60,530 bases of DNA from a bacterium (GTDB lineage: Bacteria > Bacillota > Clostridia > Lachnospirales > Lachnospiraceae): assembly GCA_028724545.1 (NCBI GenBank), contig JAQYCU010000059.1, positions 1-60,530 on the forward strand, given 5' to 3'. Positions 53,716 through 60,530 of the stretch are shown here, one piece after another. How positions within the stretch are numbered: the first letter of the stretch is position 1; each line of letters begins with the position of its first letter. Both the position numbers and the translations under genes were made by a program. The notes beneath the pieces are model-generated. The model was not told the DNA's origin. It made no database searches and was given only the letters and a program-made list of their open reading frames with translations.

Positions 53716-54492
53716 TCAGGCTTCTTCTCCGATTGCATCTGACACGAAACACATCGTCAGCATACAGAATACATAAGTCTGAATGGCTCCGGAAAATACA
53801 TCCAAATATGCATGGAGTGCTGCCGGCCATATCAAAGTCAATACCTTTGGTAACAGTCCATAAAGCAATCCCATCATAACTGTTCCAGATAAAATATTAC
53901 CAAACAAACGTAATGACATTGATATCGGAGTGGAAAACTCACTAATCAGATTCATTGGGAAAAACAGAAAAATCGGTTCAAACAATGATTTGATTTTGCC
54001 AAACTTCTGATACTTGAATCCGTTGAACTGAATGAGTACCCATGTCATAATCGCCAAAGGAAACGTCACGCCATAATCTGCCGTTGGCGGGCGCAATCCC
54101 AATAATCCGGACAGGTTACACACCAGAATAAATATAAACAAGGAGCCTACATAATTCCGGAATCGCACTGCCTTTTTGGACCCCATAGAACTTGCAACCA
54201 TTCCGTCAAGTGATTCTACAATGAGTTCCACCACATTCAAAAATGGTCCCGGTACTTTGTTTGGGTCTGCCTTCTTAATTGCCCGGTTTGCAAAAATTGC
54301 AAAAACGAGAATGGTCGCAATCACAATTATCATGGAAATATGTGTTGTCGTCAGATAAAGGTCCTGACCGAAAAGGGTAAACTTTGTATCTGTATATCCA
54401 TGTATAAAGAAATCGACCTGCTCGCCGCTGTCAGCATGCAACAATGAACTGCCGCCTAAGCCCGTTGACATACCTAAGATGCCATTTCCCAC
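53716..54492 (-). CDS. atpB: F1Fo ATP synthase a subunit
   Basis: The 258-residue membrane subunit has the essential Arg in ISMSLRLFGNILSGTVM and the helix VFSGAIQTYVFCMLTMCFVS near the C-terminus. It forms the two half-channels beside the c ring. GTG start at 54490-54492 behind GAAGGTGAGAAT; the N-terminal 30 residues are Gly/Ser-rich (MGNGILGMSTGLGGSSLLHA) before the first helix. Confidence 0.96.
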   Translation of the reverse strand: MGNGILGMSTGLGGSSLLHADSGEQVDFFIHGYTDTKFTLFGQDLYLTTTHISMIIVIATILVFAIFANRAIKKADPNKVPGPFLNVVELIVESLDGMVASSMGSKKAVRFRNYVGSLFIFILVCNLSGLLGLRPPTADYGVTFPLAIMTWVLIQFNGFKYQKFGKIKSLFEPIFLFFPMNLISEFSTPISMSLRLFGNILSGTVMMGLLYGLLPKVLTLIWPAALHAYLDVFSGAIQTYVFCMLTMCFVSDAIGEEA

Positions 54493-54565
54493 ATTCTCAC
54501 CTTCCTTTTCTTAGATTCCTGTGTTGCCACAAGTATTTATTGCAACGGCATACCTGCCAATACAA

Positions 54566-54958
54566 TCACTTTGTTTTTCGTTTTTGTAATAAACGATGCA
54601 GCGCCGGATACAACAACGCTGTTATCTTAATTCCAAATATTCCCAAAACGGTTCCCACCGGATGAATATATTGTGGATACAGCAGGGAAACTGCTATGAC
54701 CACACCCATAATCAGTGTCCGTTTGATGGCTGAAAGCTGCGTGTGTGACTGGGCATGTTTTGTATCCATATCTAATGCAATATCCAAATGATAATACATA
54801 TGCCACAGCACCCCCGCTGCCGTCAGAATCCCGACAACTACTCCTGCAAGTAACGCCAGACGATGCGTTCCAATTACCATCAGAATTATGGCAATCAATA
54901 CTGCCCAGCAAAGCAGTCCCAGCATCAGTTCTTTCAAAAGCTGCTTTGTCTGCTTCAT
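54566..54958 (-). CDS. atpI: ATP synthase subunit I (AtpI-like)
   Basis: The 130-residue membrane protein has four hydrophobic helices (about 11-32, 36-56, 80-100, 102-120) and the usual place between atpZ and atpB. AtpI aids assembly of the c ring and Mg2+ or ion handling. I chose the ATG at 54956-54958, 10 bases after GAGGA; a TTG two codons earlier is too close to that site. Confidence 0.85.
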   Translation of the reverse strand: MKQTKQLLKELMLGLLCWAVLIAIILMVIGTHRLALLAGVVVGILTAAGVLWHMYYHLDIALDMDTKHAQSHTQLSAIKRTLIMGVVIAVSLLYPQYIHPVGTVLGIFGIKITALLYPALHRLLQKRKTK

Positions 54959-54972
54959 ATTCAAAATTTCCT

Positions 54973-55323
54973 CTAACTTCTAGCCGGTCCTTTCGGGTCC
55001 GGATATCGTTTTTTCTTGCCTTCCATAACATCCGAAAAGTCTTCCTCCGGATGTGTCTTATGATAATTTTTCAACTCTTCCATATATTCTGCCTTTTCGT
55101 GCTCTTTCTGCATATCTTTTGCATAAAAACTCTTCGTCAGAATGTAAAGATTGCGAAATGCTGCTCCGATTCCCACAACCAGCAACAGCACAAAAAGCAA
55201 TTCCTGATGAAACTGACGATTCAGCCAGTATCCAATCAGACCACACAAAAAGATAGGGACCATCATACTGATACCAAGTTGTGAAACCATAACAAAACTC
55301 TGTAATACTTTTCTGTCTTTCAA
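54973..55323 (-). CDS. atpZ: AtpZ/AtpI family protein, first gene of the atp operon
   Basis: The 116-residue product has two hydrophobic helices (MVSQLGISMMVPIFLCGLIG and LLFVLLLVVGIGAAFRNLYI) followed by a charged tail (EHEKAEYMEELKNYHKTHPE), the AtpZ/AtpQ pattern. The start is taken as TTG 55321-55323 because AGGGGAG lies 8 bases before it; an in-frame ATG at 55359 has no ribosome binding site and lies almost at the predicted mRNA start. Confidence 0.8.
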   Translation of the reverse strand: MKDRKVLQSFVMVSQLGISMMVPIFLCGLIGYWLNRQFHQELLFVLLLVVGIGAAFRNLYILTKSFYAKDMQKEHEKAEYMEELKNYHKTHPEEDFSDVMEGKKKRYPDPKGPARS

Positions 55324-55387
55324 GATGATTTCTCCCCTTACTTCTGCCAAAATTATCATTTTATATAATACAAATATTTACGATTCT

Positions 55388-55416
55388 ATTATAAATTATT
55401 ACATAAGAAAAGTCCA
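55388..55416 (-). promoter_or_regulatory. atp operon promoter
   Basis: On the minus strand TGGACT (55411-55416) and TATAAT (55388-55393) are 17 bases apart. Transcription would start near 55381, giving a leader of about 58 bases before the atpZ TTG start. Confidence 0.78.
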
Positions 55417-55477
55417 CTGCGAACACTTCTTTTTTCAAAATAGATTTTGGGGGATGGCGAGGGTGTTGGCTGTGGCC

Positions 55478-55638
55478 CTGTCATCATTGCTTCCCTTTTC
55501 TAGTAAGGGTACGCTCTCGCTGCGCAAACTACGCAGCAGTACATAGTATCCTGCAAAACAGGATACAAGTACTGGCGAGTTTGTAAGCACCCTTTCATAG
55601 AAAAGGGAAGCAATGATGACAGGCAATTCAGGTCGTGG
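55478..55638 (+). repeat. Palindromic element, type B, full copy
   Basis: The outer arms 55478-55502 and 55598-55622 form a perfect 25-bp stem. Inside, AAGGGT pairs with ACCCTT, CAAACT with AGTTTG and TATCCTG with CAGGATA. The internal loop on the 5' side contains ACGCTCTCGCT (55511-55521), opposite only about five bases (TAAGC). GCAATTCAGGTCGTGG (55623-55638) follows and is shared with the shortened copy at 29670-29688. Confidence 0.9.
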
Positions 55639-55774
55639 GTTCCCAAAGCATAACGTCATCTGAAAAAGGAAACCGTGCTGCCAAACATTTTATATCGTGG
55701 ATTTACGAAACACATCGCCATTTGGATAGCTGGTCTGCGCTGCGCAAGCCACCAGAACAGTCAATCTGTGAATG

Positions 55775-55920
55775 GGCTGTGATAGTAACAGACTTTCTGA
55801 AAGCAACTGTTAAGCAGACACTGGTGCTTAGCTGGCGTATTTTGCCAGCTTATGCACCACTGTGTCTGCTTCCAAGCGAGAGCGTGTTGCTGCAAGAAAG
55901 TCTGTTACTATCACAGTCCC
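55775..55920 (-). repeat. Palindromic element, type A, second full copy (inverted)
   Basis: Read on the minus strand it matches 29316-29458 along its whole length: GTGAT..AACAGACTTTC, CAGCA.CACGCTCTCGCTTGG, CAGACACAGTGGTGCATAAG and so on. Differences fall in pairs that keep the stem, and the terminal helix differs completely (GCTGGC/GCCAGC here, GTGGAC/GTCCAC there). The shared motif lies at 55875-55885 on the minus strand. Confidence 0.9.
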
Positions 55921-56017
55921 TTCCAAATCTGTAACTGCGAAAATCATTCTTTACAATCGCCTGCAAAATCATTATAATTAATCTAATATCTTTTTTTACA
56001 CGAAGGAGATGTGCATT

Positions 56018-56515
56018 ATGAAACAGATACGTCTATTTCGCCGGCGTTTTTTGCCGGATGAATTAACAGAGCTAAAGGATGACCGTATTATTTATATGTC
56101 TGATGATGTTCTGATTACAAAATGGAATGTTTTAAAGCCGAGAAAAGATATCTCGAACGGAGTTTCTGCCTATTTTTTAAAACATGGCATTAAAGTCAGT
56201 AAAATTTATGATGCCGGTCAGAATCTGGTCTACTGGTACTGTGATATTATTGACACAAGGATAGATAATGATACAAATTCCTATACCTTTGAAGATTTAC
56301 TGATTGACGTGCTGGTTTTTCCTGACGGGCACGTAGAGGTCGTGGATATGGATGAATTTGCCGATATAATGGAAAAGAATGTATTAGATAAACGGTTAGA
56401 AATTTCTGCACTGCGCCGAACCGATTATCTGCTCCGGCTGATTTACTCCGGCAAATTTTCCCAATTGACAGACTATATCGAAAAAGCAGAAAAAGAGTTA
56501 CACGCAAATCAATAA
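56018..56515 (+). CDS. DUF402 family protein
   Basis: The 165-residue protein has the DUF402/YtqA fold seen in FAU1/Ntdp-like phosphatases: ISNGVSAYFLKHGIKVSKIY, LVYWYCDIIDTRIDNDTNSY, and DLLIDVLVFPDGHVEVVDMDE (the acidic metal-binding segment). Some members are nucleoside tri-/diphosphatases, so hydrolysis of a nucleotide is a possible role. ATG 56018 follows CGAAGGAGATGTGCATT. It lies about 100 bases behind the type A palindrome. Confidence 0.82.
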   Translation: MKQIRLFRRRFLPDELTELKDDRIIYMSDDVLITKWNVLKPRKDISNGVSAYFLKHGIKVSKIYDAGQNLVYWYCDIIDTRIDNDTNSYTFEDLLIDVLVFPDGHVEVVDMDEFADIMEKNVLDKRLEISALRRTDYLLRLIYSGKFSQLTDYIEKAEKELHANQ

Positions 56516-56540
56516 TGAGATGCTGTGTAACTCTTTTTCT
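56490..56540. terminator. Bidirectional terminator between the DUF402 gene and serS
   Basis: AAAAAGAGTTACAC (56490-56503) and GTGTAACTCTTTTT (56525-56538) form a perfect 14-bp stem with T-runs on both strands; the left arm overlaps the last codons of the DUF402 gene. Confidence 0.92.
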
Positions 56541-56595
56541 ATTATTTATAAAATAAAGAATATGAAATGCACATCCAGAATAGTTCGCTACATTA

Positions 56596-57888
56596 CTATT
56601 TCTTATTTGGAACCAGCACTTCCTTGCCTCCCATATATGGACGGAGAGCCTCTGGTATCTTCACGGTGCCGTCTGCCTGCAGGTTGTTTTCAAGGAAAGC
56701 AATCAGCATACGTGGTGGTGCCACAACTGTATTATTCAATGTGTGTGCAAAATATTTGCTGCCGTCTTCTTTGCGGATGCGAATCTGCAGACGACGTGCC
56801 TGTGCATCACCCAGATTTGAACAGCTTCCTACTTCAAAATATTTCTGCTGGCGTGGTGACCATGCTTCTACGTCAATTGATTTTACTTTCAGGTCTGCTA
56901 AATCACCCGAACAGCATTCCAGTGTACGAACCGGAATATCTAATGTTCTAAAGAGGTCAACGGTGTTTTTCCATAATTTGTCAAACCATTCTTTGCTTTC
57001 CTCCGGTTTACAAACAACAATCATTTCCTGCTTTTCAAACTGATGAATACGGTATACACCACGTTCCTCAATACCGTGTGCACCTTTTTCCTTACGGAAA
57101 CAAGGAGAATACGATGTCAATGTCTTTGGAAGTTCCTTCTCATCTGTAATTGTGTCAATGAATTTTCCTATCATTGAGTGCTCACTGGTACCGATAAGAT
57201 ATAAATCTTCTCCCTCAATCTTATACATCATGGCATCCATTTCGGCAAAACTCATAACACCGGTTACAACATTGCTACGAATCATAAATGGTGGTACGCA
57301 GTAAGTAAATCCTCTGTCAATCATAAAATCTCTTGCATAAGAAATCACTGCTGAATGCAGTCTTGCAATATCGCCCATTAAATAATAGAAGCCGTTTCCT
57401 GCCACTTTTCCTGCTGCATCAATGTCAAGTCCATCAAAACTTTCCATAATTTCTGCATGATATGGCACTTCAAAATCCGGAACTACCGGCTCGCCAAAAC
57501 GCTCTATCTCAACATTTTCGCTGTCATCTTTTCCAATTGGAACACTTGGGTCAATGATGTTTGGAATAACCATCATAATTTTTTTCACTTTTTCCTGCAA
57601 TTCTTTTTCTGCAGCTGATAATTCTTCCAGACGCTTTGCATTACGGCTTACTTCTTCTTTCTTTGCTTCAGCCTCTTCTTTTTTGCCCTGTCCCATTAAT
57701 GCACCGATTTCTTTCGAAATCTTTTTACGGGAAGCACGAAGTTCATCTGCTTCCTGCTGGGTTTTTCTTGCCTGTGCATCCAGTTCAATTACTTCGTCTA
57801 CTAAAGGCAGTTTCTCATCCTGAAACTTATTCTTAATATTCTCCTTAACGATGTCTGGATTCTCTCTCAGAAACTTAATGTCTAACAT
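56596..57888 (-). CDS. serS: Serine--tRNA ligase
   Basis: The 430-residue class II synthetase has the N-terminal tRNA-binding coiled coil (about 30-100), motif 2 PCFRKEKGAHGIEERGVYRI and motif 3 NTVVAPPRMLIAFLENNLQA, plus IGTSEHSMIGKF. It charges tRNA-Ser and tRNA-Sec. AAAAAGGAGAAAATAAA precedes the ATG. Only 54 bases separate it from the CAP protein gene; there is no T-box leader in that spacer. Confidence 0.97.
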   Translation of the reverse strand: MLDIKFLRENPDIVKENIKNKFQDEKLPLVDEVIELDAQARKTQQEADELRASRKKISKEIGALMGQGKKEEAEAKKEEVSRNAKRLEELSAAEKELQEKVKKIMMVIPNIIDPSVPIGKDDSENVEIERFGEPVVPDFEVPYHAEIMESFDGLDIDAAGKVAGNGFYYLMGDIARLHSAVISYARDFMIDRGFTYCVPPFMIRSNVVTGVMSFAEMDAMMYKIEGEDLYLIGTSEHSMIGKFIDTITDEKELPKTLTSYSPCFRKEKGAHGIEERGVYRIHQFEKQEMIVVCKPEESKEWFDKLWKNTVDLFRTLDIPVRTLECCSGDLADLKVKSIDVEAWSPRQQKYFEVGSCSNLGDAQARRLQIRIRKEDGSKYFAHTLNNTVVAPPRMLIAFLENNLQADGTVKIPEALRPYMGGKEVLVPNKK

Positions 57889-57942
57889 TTTATTTTCTCC
57901 TTTTTCATCGGCATCTGCCGTTTTATTGCTTTTTTATTGTGA

Positions 57943-58764
57943 TTATTTACTAAACATCTGTACCCAGTAGTAAGTATAACCGGTAGCAGATTCATAATAT
58001 CCGATACCTATTTTTGTAAACTCAGGGGACATAATATTTTGACGATGCAAATCTGAATTCATCCAGGATTCTACAACCTGTGCCGGTGTTGACTGCCCTG
58101 CTGCAATATTTTCACCAACTGCCAGATACTGATAATTATACTGTTCTAATACGGTAAAACACGAAGTGCCATCCGGTCTGGTATGAGAAAACTGTTCCAC
58201 GATTTCTTTTGCCCTCTCACCGGCAGCACTGCATAATGTTTCATCCAGCGTATACGGACTGAGTCCTGCTGCCGTTCTCTCTTTATTTACCAGAGAAAAA
58301 ACTTCCTGCACATTCTTTTGTGCCCTTGTTTCATCAATTGTCGGCGTATCTTTTTCCGTACTGGTTGTCTTCTTTTTAGAAGGCTTTTTGTATTTTCCGA
58401 TTTTAATCGTCTTGGAAAATTTACCAAATCTGATTCTTGTGCCTTTTGTACGATAGGCACGTACTTTTACATAGTAAACTTTCGTTTTCTTTAATTTTTT
58501 AATTTTCACGGTACGCGAAATCGACGGAATGATTTTATATTTTCCTTTTTTGGAACTTTTGATATAAATATGATATCCTGTTGCTTTTCCTTTTTTCTTG
58601 ATTTTAAGCGTTGCTGTCGTTGGCGTTCTTTTTGTTACCGTAAAACTGGGCTTAGCCGGTCTGGAAGCTGCTGAAACTTTGTTGCTGCCCAGCATGCCAA
58701 TGCTCAGGGAAACGAGTAATGCAACAGCTAACAGTCTTAATCCTGTTTTTTTGTGTTTTTTCAT
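57943..58764 (-). CDS. Secreted CAP/SCP-domain protein with fibronectin-III-like domain
   Basis: The 273-residue precursor has a signal peptide (about 1-33, cleavage after SAA), a very basic fibronectin-type-III-like domain (about 36-125: TVTKRTPTTATLKIKKKGKA, YYVKVRAYRTKGTRIRFGKF), a linker (KKPSKKKTTSTEKDTPTIDE) and a C-terminal CAP domain (VNKERTAAGLSPYTLDETLC, FSHTRPDGTS, GENIAAGQSTPAQVVESWMN, HRQNIMSPEFTKIGIGYY, YYWVQMF). CAP proteins of this kind are common in Clostridia, with unclear function. The basic domain likely binds the cell wall. Confidence 0.88.
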   Translation of the reverse strand: MKKHKKTGLRLLAVALLVSLSIGMLGSNKVSAASRPAKPSFTVTKRTPTTATLKIKKKGKATGYHIYIKSSKKGKYKIIPSISRTVKIKKLKKTKVYYVKVRAYRTKGTRIRFGKFSKTIKIGKYKKPSKKKTTSTEKDTPTIDETRAQKNVQEVFSLVNKERTAAGLSPYTLDETLCSAAGERAKEIVEQFSHTRPDGTSCFTVLEQYNYQYLAVGENIAAGQSTPAQVVESWMNSDLHRQNIMSPEFTKIGIGYYESATGYTYYWVQMFSK

Positions 58765-58784
58765 TTGATGCTACCTGTCCTTTC

Positions 58785-60530
58785 TTATTCTAAAAAGCAT
58801 TTTCCATATACATCATTGCTGACTGCACCATAGTACATATCACCCTCTAGTATATCACATCCTATGGAACGTGCAAATTCTTCCTGCAACTGTGTATGAA
58901 GTCCACCACAGCAGACAGTCAGGCCAAGCTCTTTTACCATCTCGACTATCTTGCACAAAACAATTTTTTCTTTTTCATTTTTCAAATGGTTATGGAAAAA
59001 TTCCCCATGAAATTTAATTCCACTAACCGGGAGGTGACGCAGGGAATGAATAGCCGTATGGTCAGAACCGAACCAGCTTATCATAACACGATATCCACAT
59101 CTGCGCAAATCTTCCAGTGCCATCTGGAAATTAGTTGACAGTTCCTTGAAATAATGTTCCTGTATTTCAAAAATAATATCCGACGGAGATAATTTATTTT
59201 CTTCTACAATTTCATTGATTTTTGCAACTGCGTTCTGCATACACAGCTGACTCGGCGTAATGTCAATGGAAATCGGCATAATTTTTTTGCCCTGTGCTTT
59301 CCACGCTCCCTGGTTGGCACAGACGCTGGACAACACATAAAATACCATCTGCTGGATTTCTTTGCTTCTGTCTACATAACGCCGTAAATCTTCCAGTTGC
59401 ATATAGGTTCCGTCTTTTAACTGGATTCTCGACGTTGCCTTGCAGCCAATTACATTTTCTTTGTCGCCTTTAATACGTGGCAGATAGCAGATTTCCACGG
59501 TATGATTTAACATAGACTCCCCAATGTCCCGGATAACTTCTTCTTCCCAGAACTGGTTTTTCTGCAATTCCTCCGTATAAATGGCATAATGATTGCCGTG
59601 AATCCCCTTAATACTTCTTCTGGCAAAATCAGCCTTTTCCAGCATAGAATCAAGGCTGCTCCTGTCTTCCGGCTGAATCAGGTAAATTCCACTCGTTGCC
59701 CCGTATGTGGAATAACTCTGCTTTTCATCTAAATCCGTCTGTACACGGAGCATACGCGACATTGTCTTTAACAGTTCGTGATGATTTTCATACTGGAAAA
59801 AGACAATGAAATAATCGCCCTTGATACGGGTGCAGAGTTTCTGGTAAGCAAGTTCTGACTGCAATACATCGGCCAGACGCTGCAATATTTCATTTCCGAT
59901 AGAAATGCCATAATGATAATTTAATTTGCTAAACTCGTTAATATCACAACACAGGATTCCGTAATGCTCTGTCCCCCTGCGTTTGTCCAGAATACTCTGT
60001 GCCTTTTGAATCAATTCGTCATAAGACATCAGACCTGTCGTGGTATCTTCGTTTTTCGGTGGCACTTTTGTCCGTTCTTTTACTTTTTCAACAACATATT
60101 CATTTTTCTGTTTCAATGCTTTTGAGTTGACAATCATAAAGGAATGGTCATCCAGAAAACGGGTTTCGCCATAAATCTTGTCTGGCTTTTCTTCTTTTTC
60201 CCCAATCGAAATCATACTGACTTCACAGGAACGATAATCCCCTTTGCTGTCTTTCATCCGGTAAATCGCTCTGGATTGTCCCGATACCCGGAGTCTTTCG
60301 TTTATCATATCCTCAAATAATTCGATATCATCCGGATGGAATATGGATTCCATATAGTCTTCTTTTAGTGGATTTTCTATTTCACTTAACGGAGAATACG
60401 TTCCCTCCAGATATCCGGTACGATACAATTTTTCTTCGGAAACATCATACGTCCACTCTGTTTCCTTCATATATTTCAGCAAAAATTTGGAACGGCGTGC
60501 ACTGTCCCTGAATTTTTCTTCTAATTTTTT
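58785..60530 (-). CDS. Degenerate GGDEF-EAL protein, partial (5' end off window)
   Basis: The frame stays open to the right edge (582 codons incl. stop visible) and begins with a charged helix, so the start lies outside. A PAS-like part (YDVSEEKLYRTGYLEGTYSP, IFHPDDIELFEDMINERL) is followed by a GGDEF-like domain (LMSYDELIQKAQSILDKRRG, ILCCDINEFSKLNYHYG) in which GGDEF is replaced by KGDYF. The EAL-like domain reads CKATSR in place of EALxR, FGSD in place of DDFG and IKFHGEF in place of KID..F. Both domains should be enzymatically dead and act as c-di-GMP or protein binders. GGDEF Asp in CCDINEF is kept. Confidence 0.88.
   Translation of the reverse strand, partial: KKLEEKFRDSARRSKFLLKYMKETEWTYDVSEEKLYRTGYLEGTYSPLSEIENPLKEDYMESIFHPDDIELFEDMINERLRVSGQSRAIYRMKDSKGDYRSCEVSMISIGEKEEKPDKIYGETRFLDDHSFMIVNSKALKQKNEYVVEKVKERTKVPPKNEDTTTGLMSYDELIQKAQSILDKRRGTEHYGILCCDINEFSKLNYHYGISIGNEILQRLADVLQSELAYQKLCTRIKGDYFIVFFQYENHHELLKTMSRMLRVQTDLDEKQSYSTYGATSGIYLIQPEDRSSLDSMLEKADFARRSIKGIHGNHYAIYTEELQKNQFWEEEVIRDIGESMLNHTVEICYLPRIKGDKENVIGCKATSRIQLKDGTYMQLEDLRRYVDRSKEIQQMVFYVLSSVCANQGAWKAQGKKIMPISIDITPSQLCMQNAVAKINEIVEENKLSPSDIIFEIQEHYFKELSTNFQMALEDLRRCGYRVMISWFGSDHTAIHSLRHLPVSGIKFHGEFFHNHLKNEKEKIVLCKIVEMVKELGLTVCCGGLHTQLQEEFARSIGCDILEGDMYYGAVSNDVYGKCFLE

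Noticed and set aside
55635-55934. 99-residue open frame in the atp-DUF402 spacer
   Set aside because: It runs through the type A palindrome, lacks a ribosome binding site and has no protein-like composition.
57889-57942. T-box leader for serS
   Set aside because: Only 54 bases separate serS from the upstream gene and no specifier or antiterminator structure is visible.

Overview
The window is a chromosomal segment of a low-GC, anaerobic, spore-forming-type Firmicute, most likely a Lachnospiraceae (Clostridia). The evidence is: strong AGGAGG-type ribosome binding sites with frequent GTG/TTG starts; a GlgC-GlgD pair; SpoVG and SpoIIR; a long divergent PRPP synthetase; a c subunit with a Na+ signature; and several Clostridia-type small families (DUF3783, DUF1292, DUF1934, DUF402). 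No tRNA, rRNA, CRISPR array, prophage or transposase gene was seen. A genus cannot be named from the sequence alone.

Layout. 1-6052 (minus) is the S10 ribosomal protein operon, rpsJ to rplN, with rplN cut by the left edge. A strong promoter and a long, foldable leader precede rpsJ. 6219-11380 (minus) is an accessory block with a LytTR regulator, a LytTR-type operator/promoter, a small secreted protein, a membrane-anchored protein and an ABC-2 transporter. It is bracketed by two near-identical terminators and lies between spoVG and the S10 operon. 11394-14236 (minus) holds spoVG and glgCD. 14559-20840 (plus) holds murC, a DnaD-like primosome protein, a DnaC/DnaI-like helicase loader, prs and a secreted amidase-like protein; a DnaA-box cluster lies in front of the DnaD gene. 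21250-29083 (minus) holds an ECF sigma factor with a membrane partner, a UvrD-type helicase, gltX, a degenerate sirtuin, a cytidylate-kinase-like protein and a short flagellin.

29084-29906 has no gene but carries large palindromic elements, a 57-bp tandem repeat and an ArsR/SmtB-type operator in front of a His-rich zinc/cadmium-type P-type ATPase (plus). Then follow a membrane-anchored unknown and argJ (plus), an L,D-transpeptidase (minus), a DUF3783 protein (plus), and DUF1292, arsR, GT2 and PBP1A genes (minus). After these come spoIIR and DUF1934 (plus), a one-TM protein, plsC and vanY (minus), ispE and an unknown protein (plus), and the complete ATP synthase operon atpZ-I-B-E-F-H-A-G-D-C (minus, 55416 down to 47769). 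55417-56017 carries a second pair of palindromic elements related to those at 29 kb. The right end has a DUF402 protein (plus), serS, a CAP-domain protein and a degenerate GGDEF-EAL protein cut by the right edge (minus).

The most unusual content is the repeated palindromic elements at 29.2-29.7 kb and 55.5-55.9 kb. Copies 26 kb apart differ by paired, compensatory changes, and two hairpin types share the same 11-base motif in an asymmetric internal loop. Next in interest are the LytTR/ABC block between duplicated terminators and the DnaA-box cluster in front of the helicase-loading genes.
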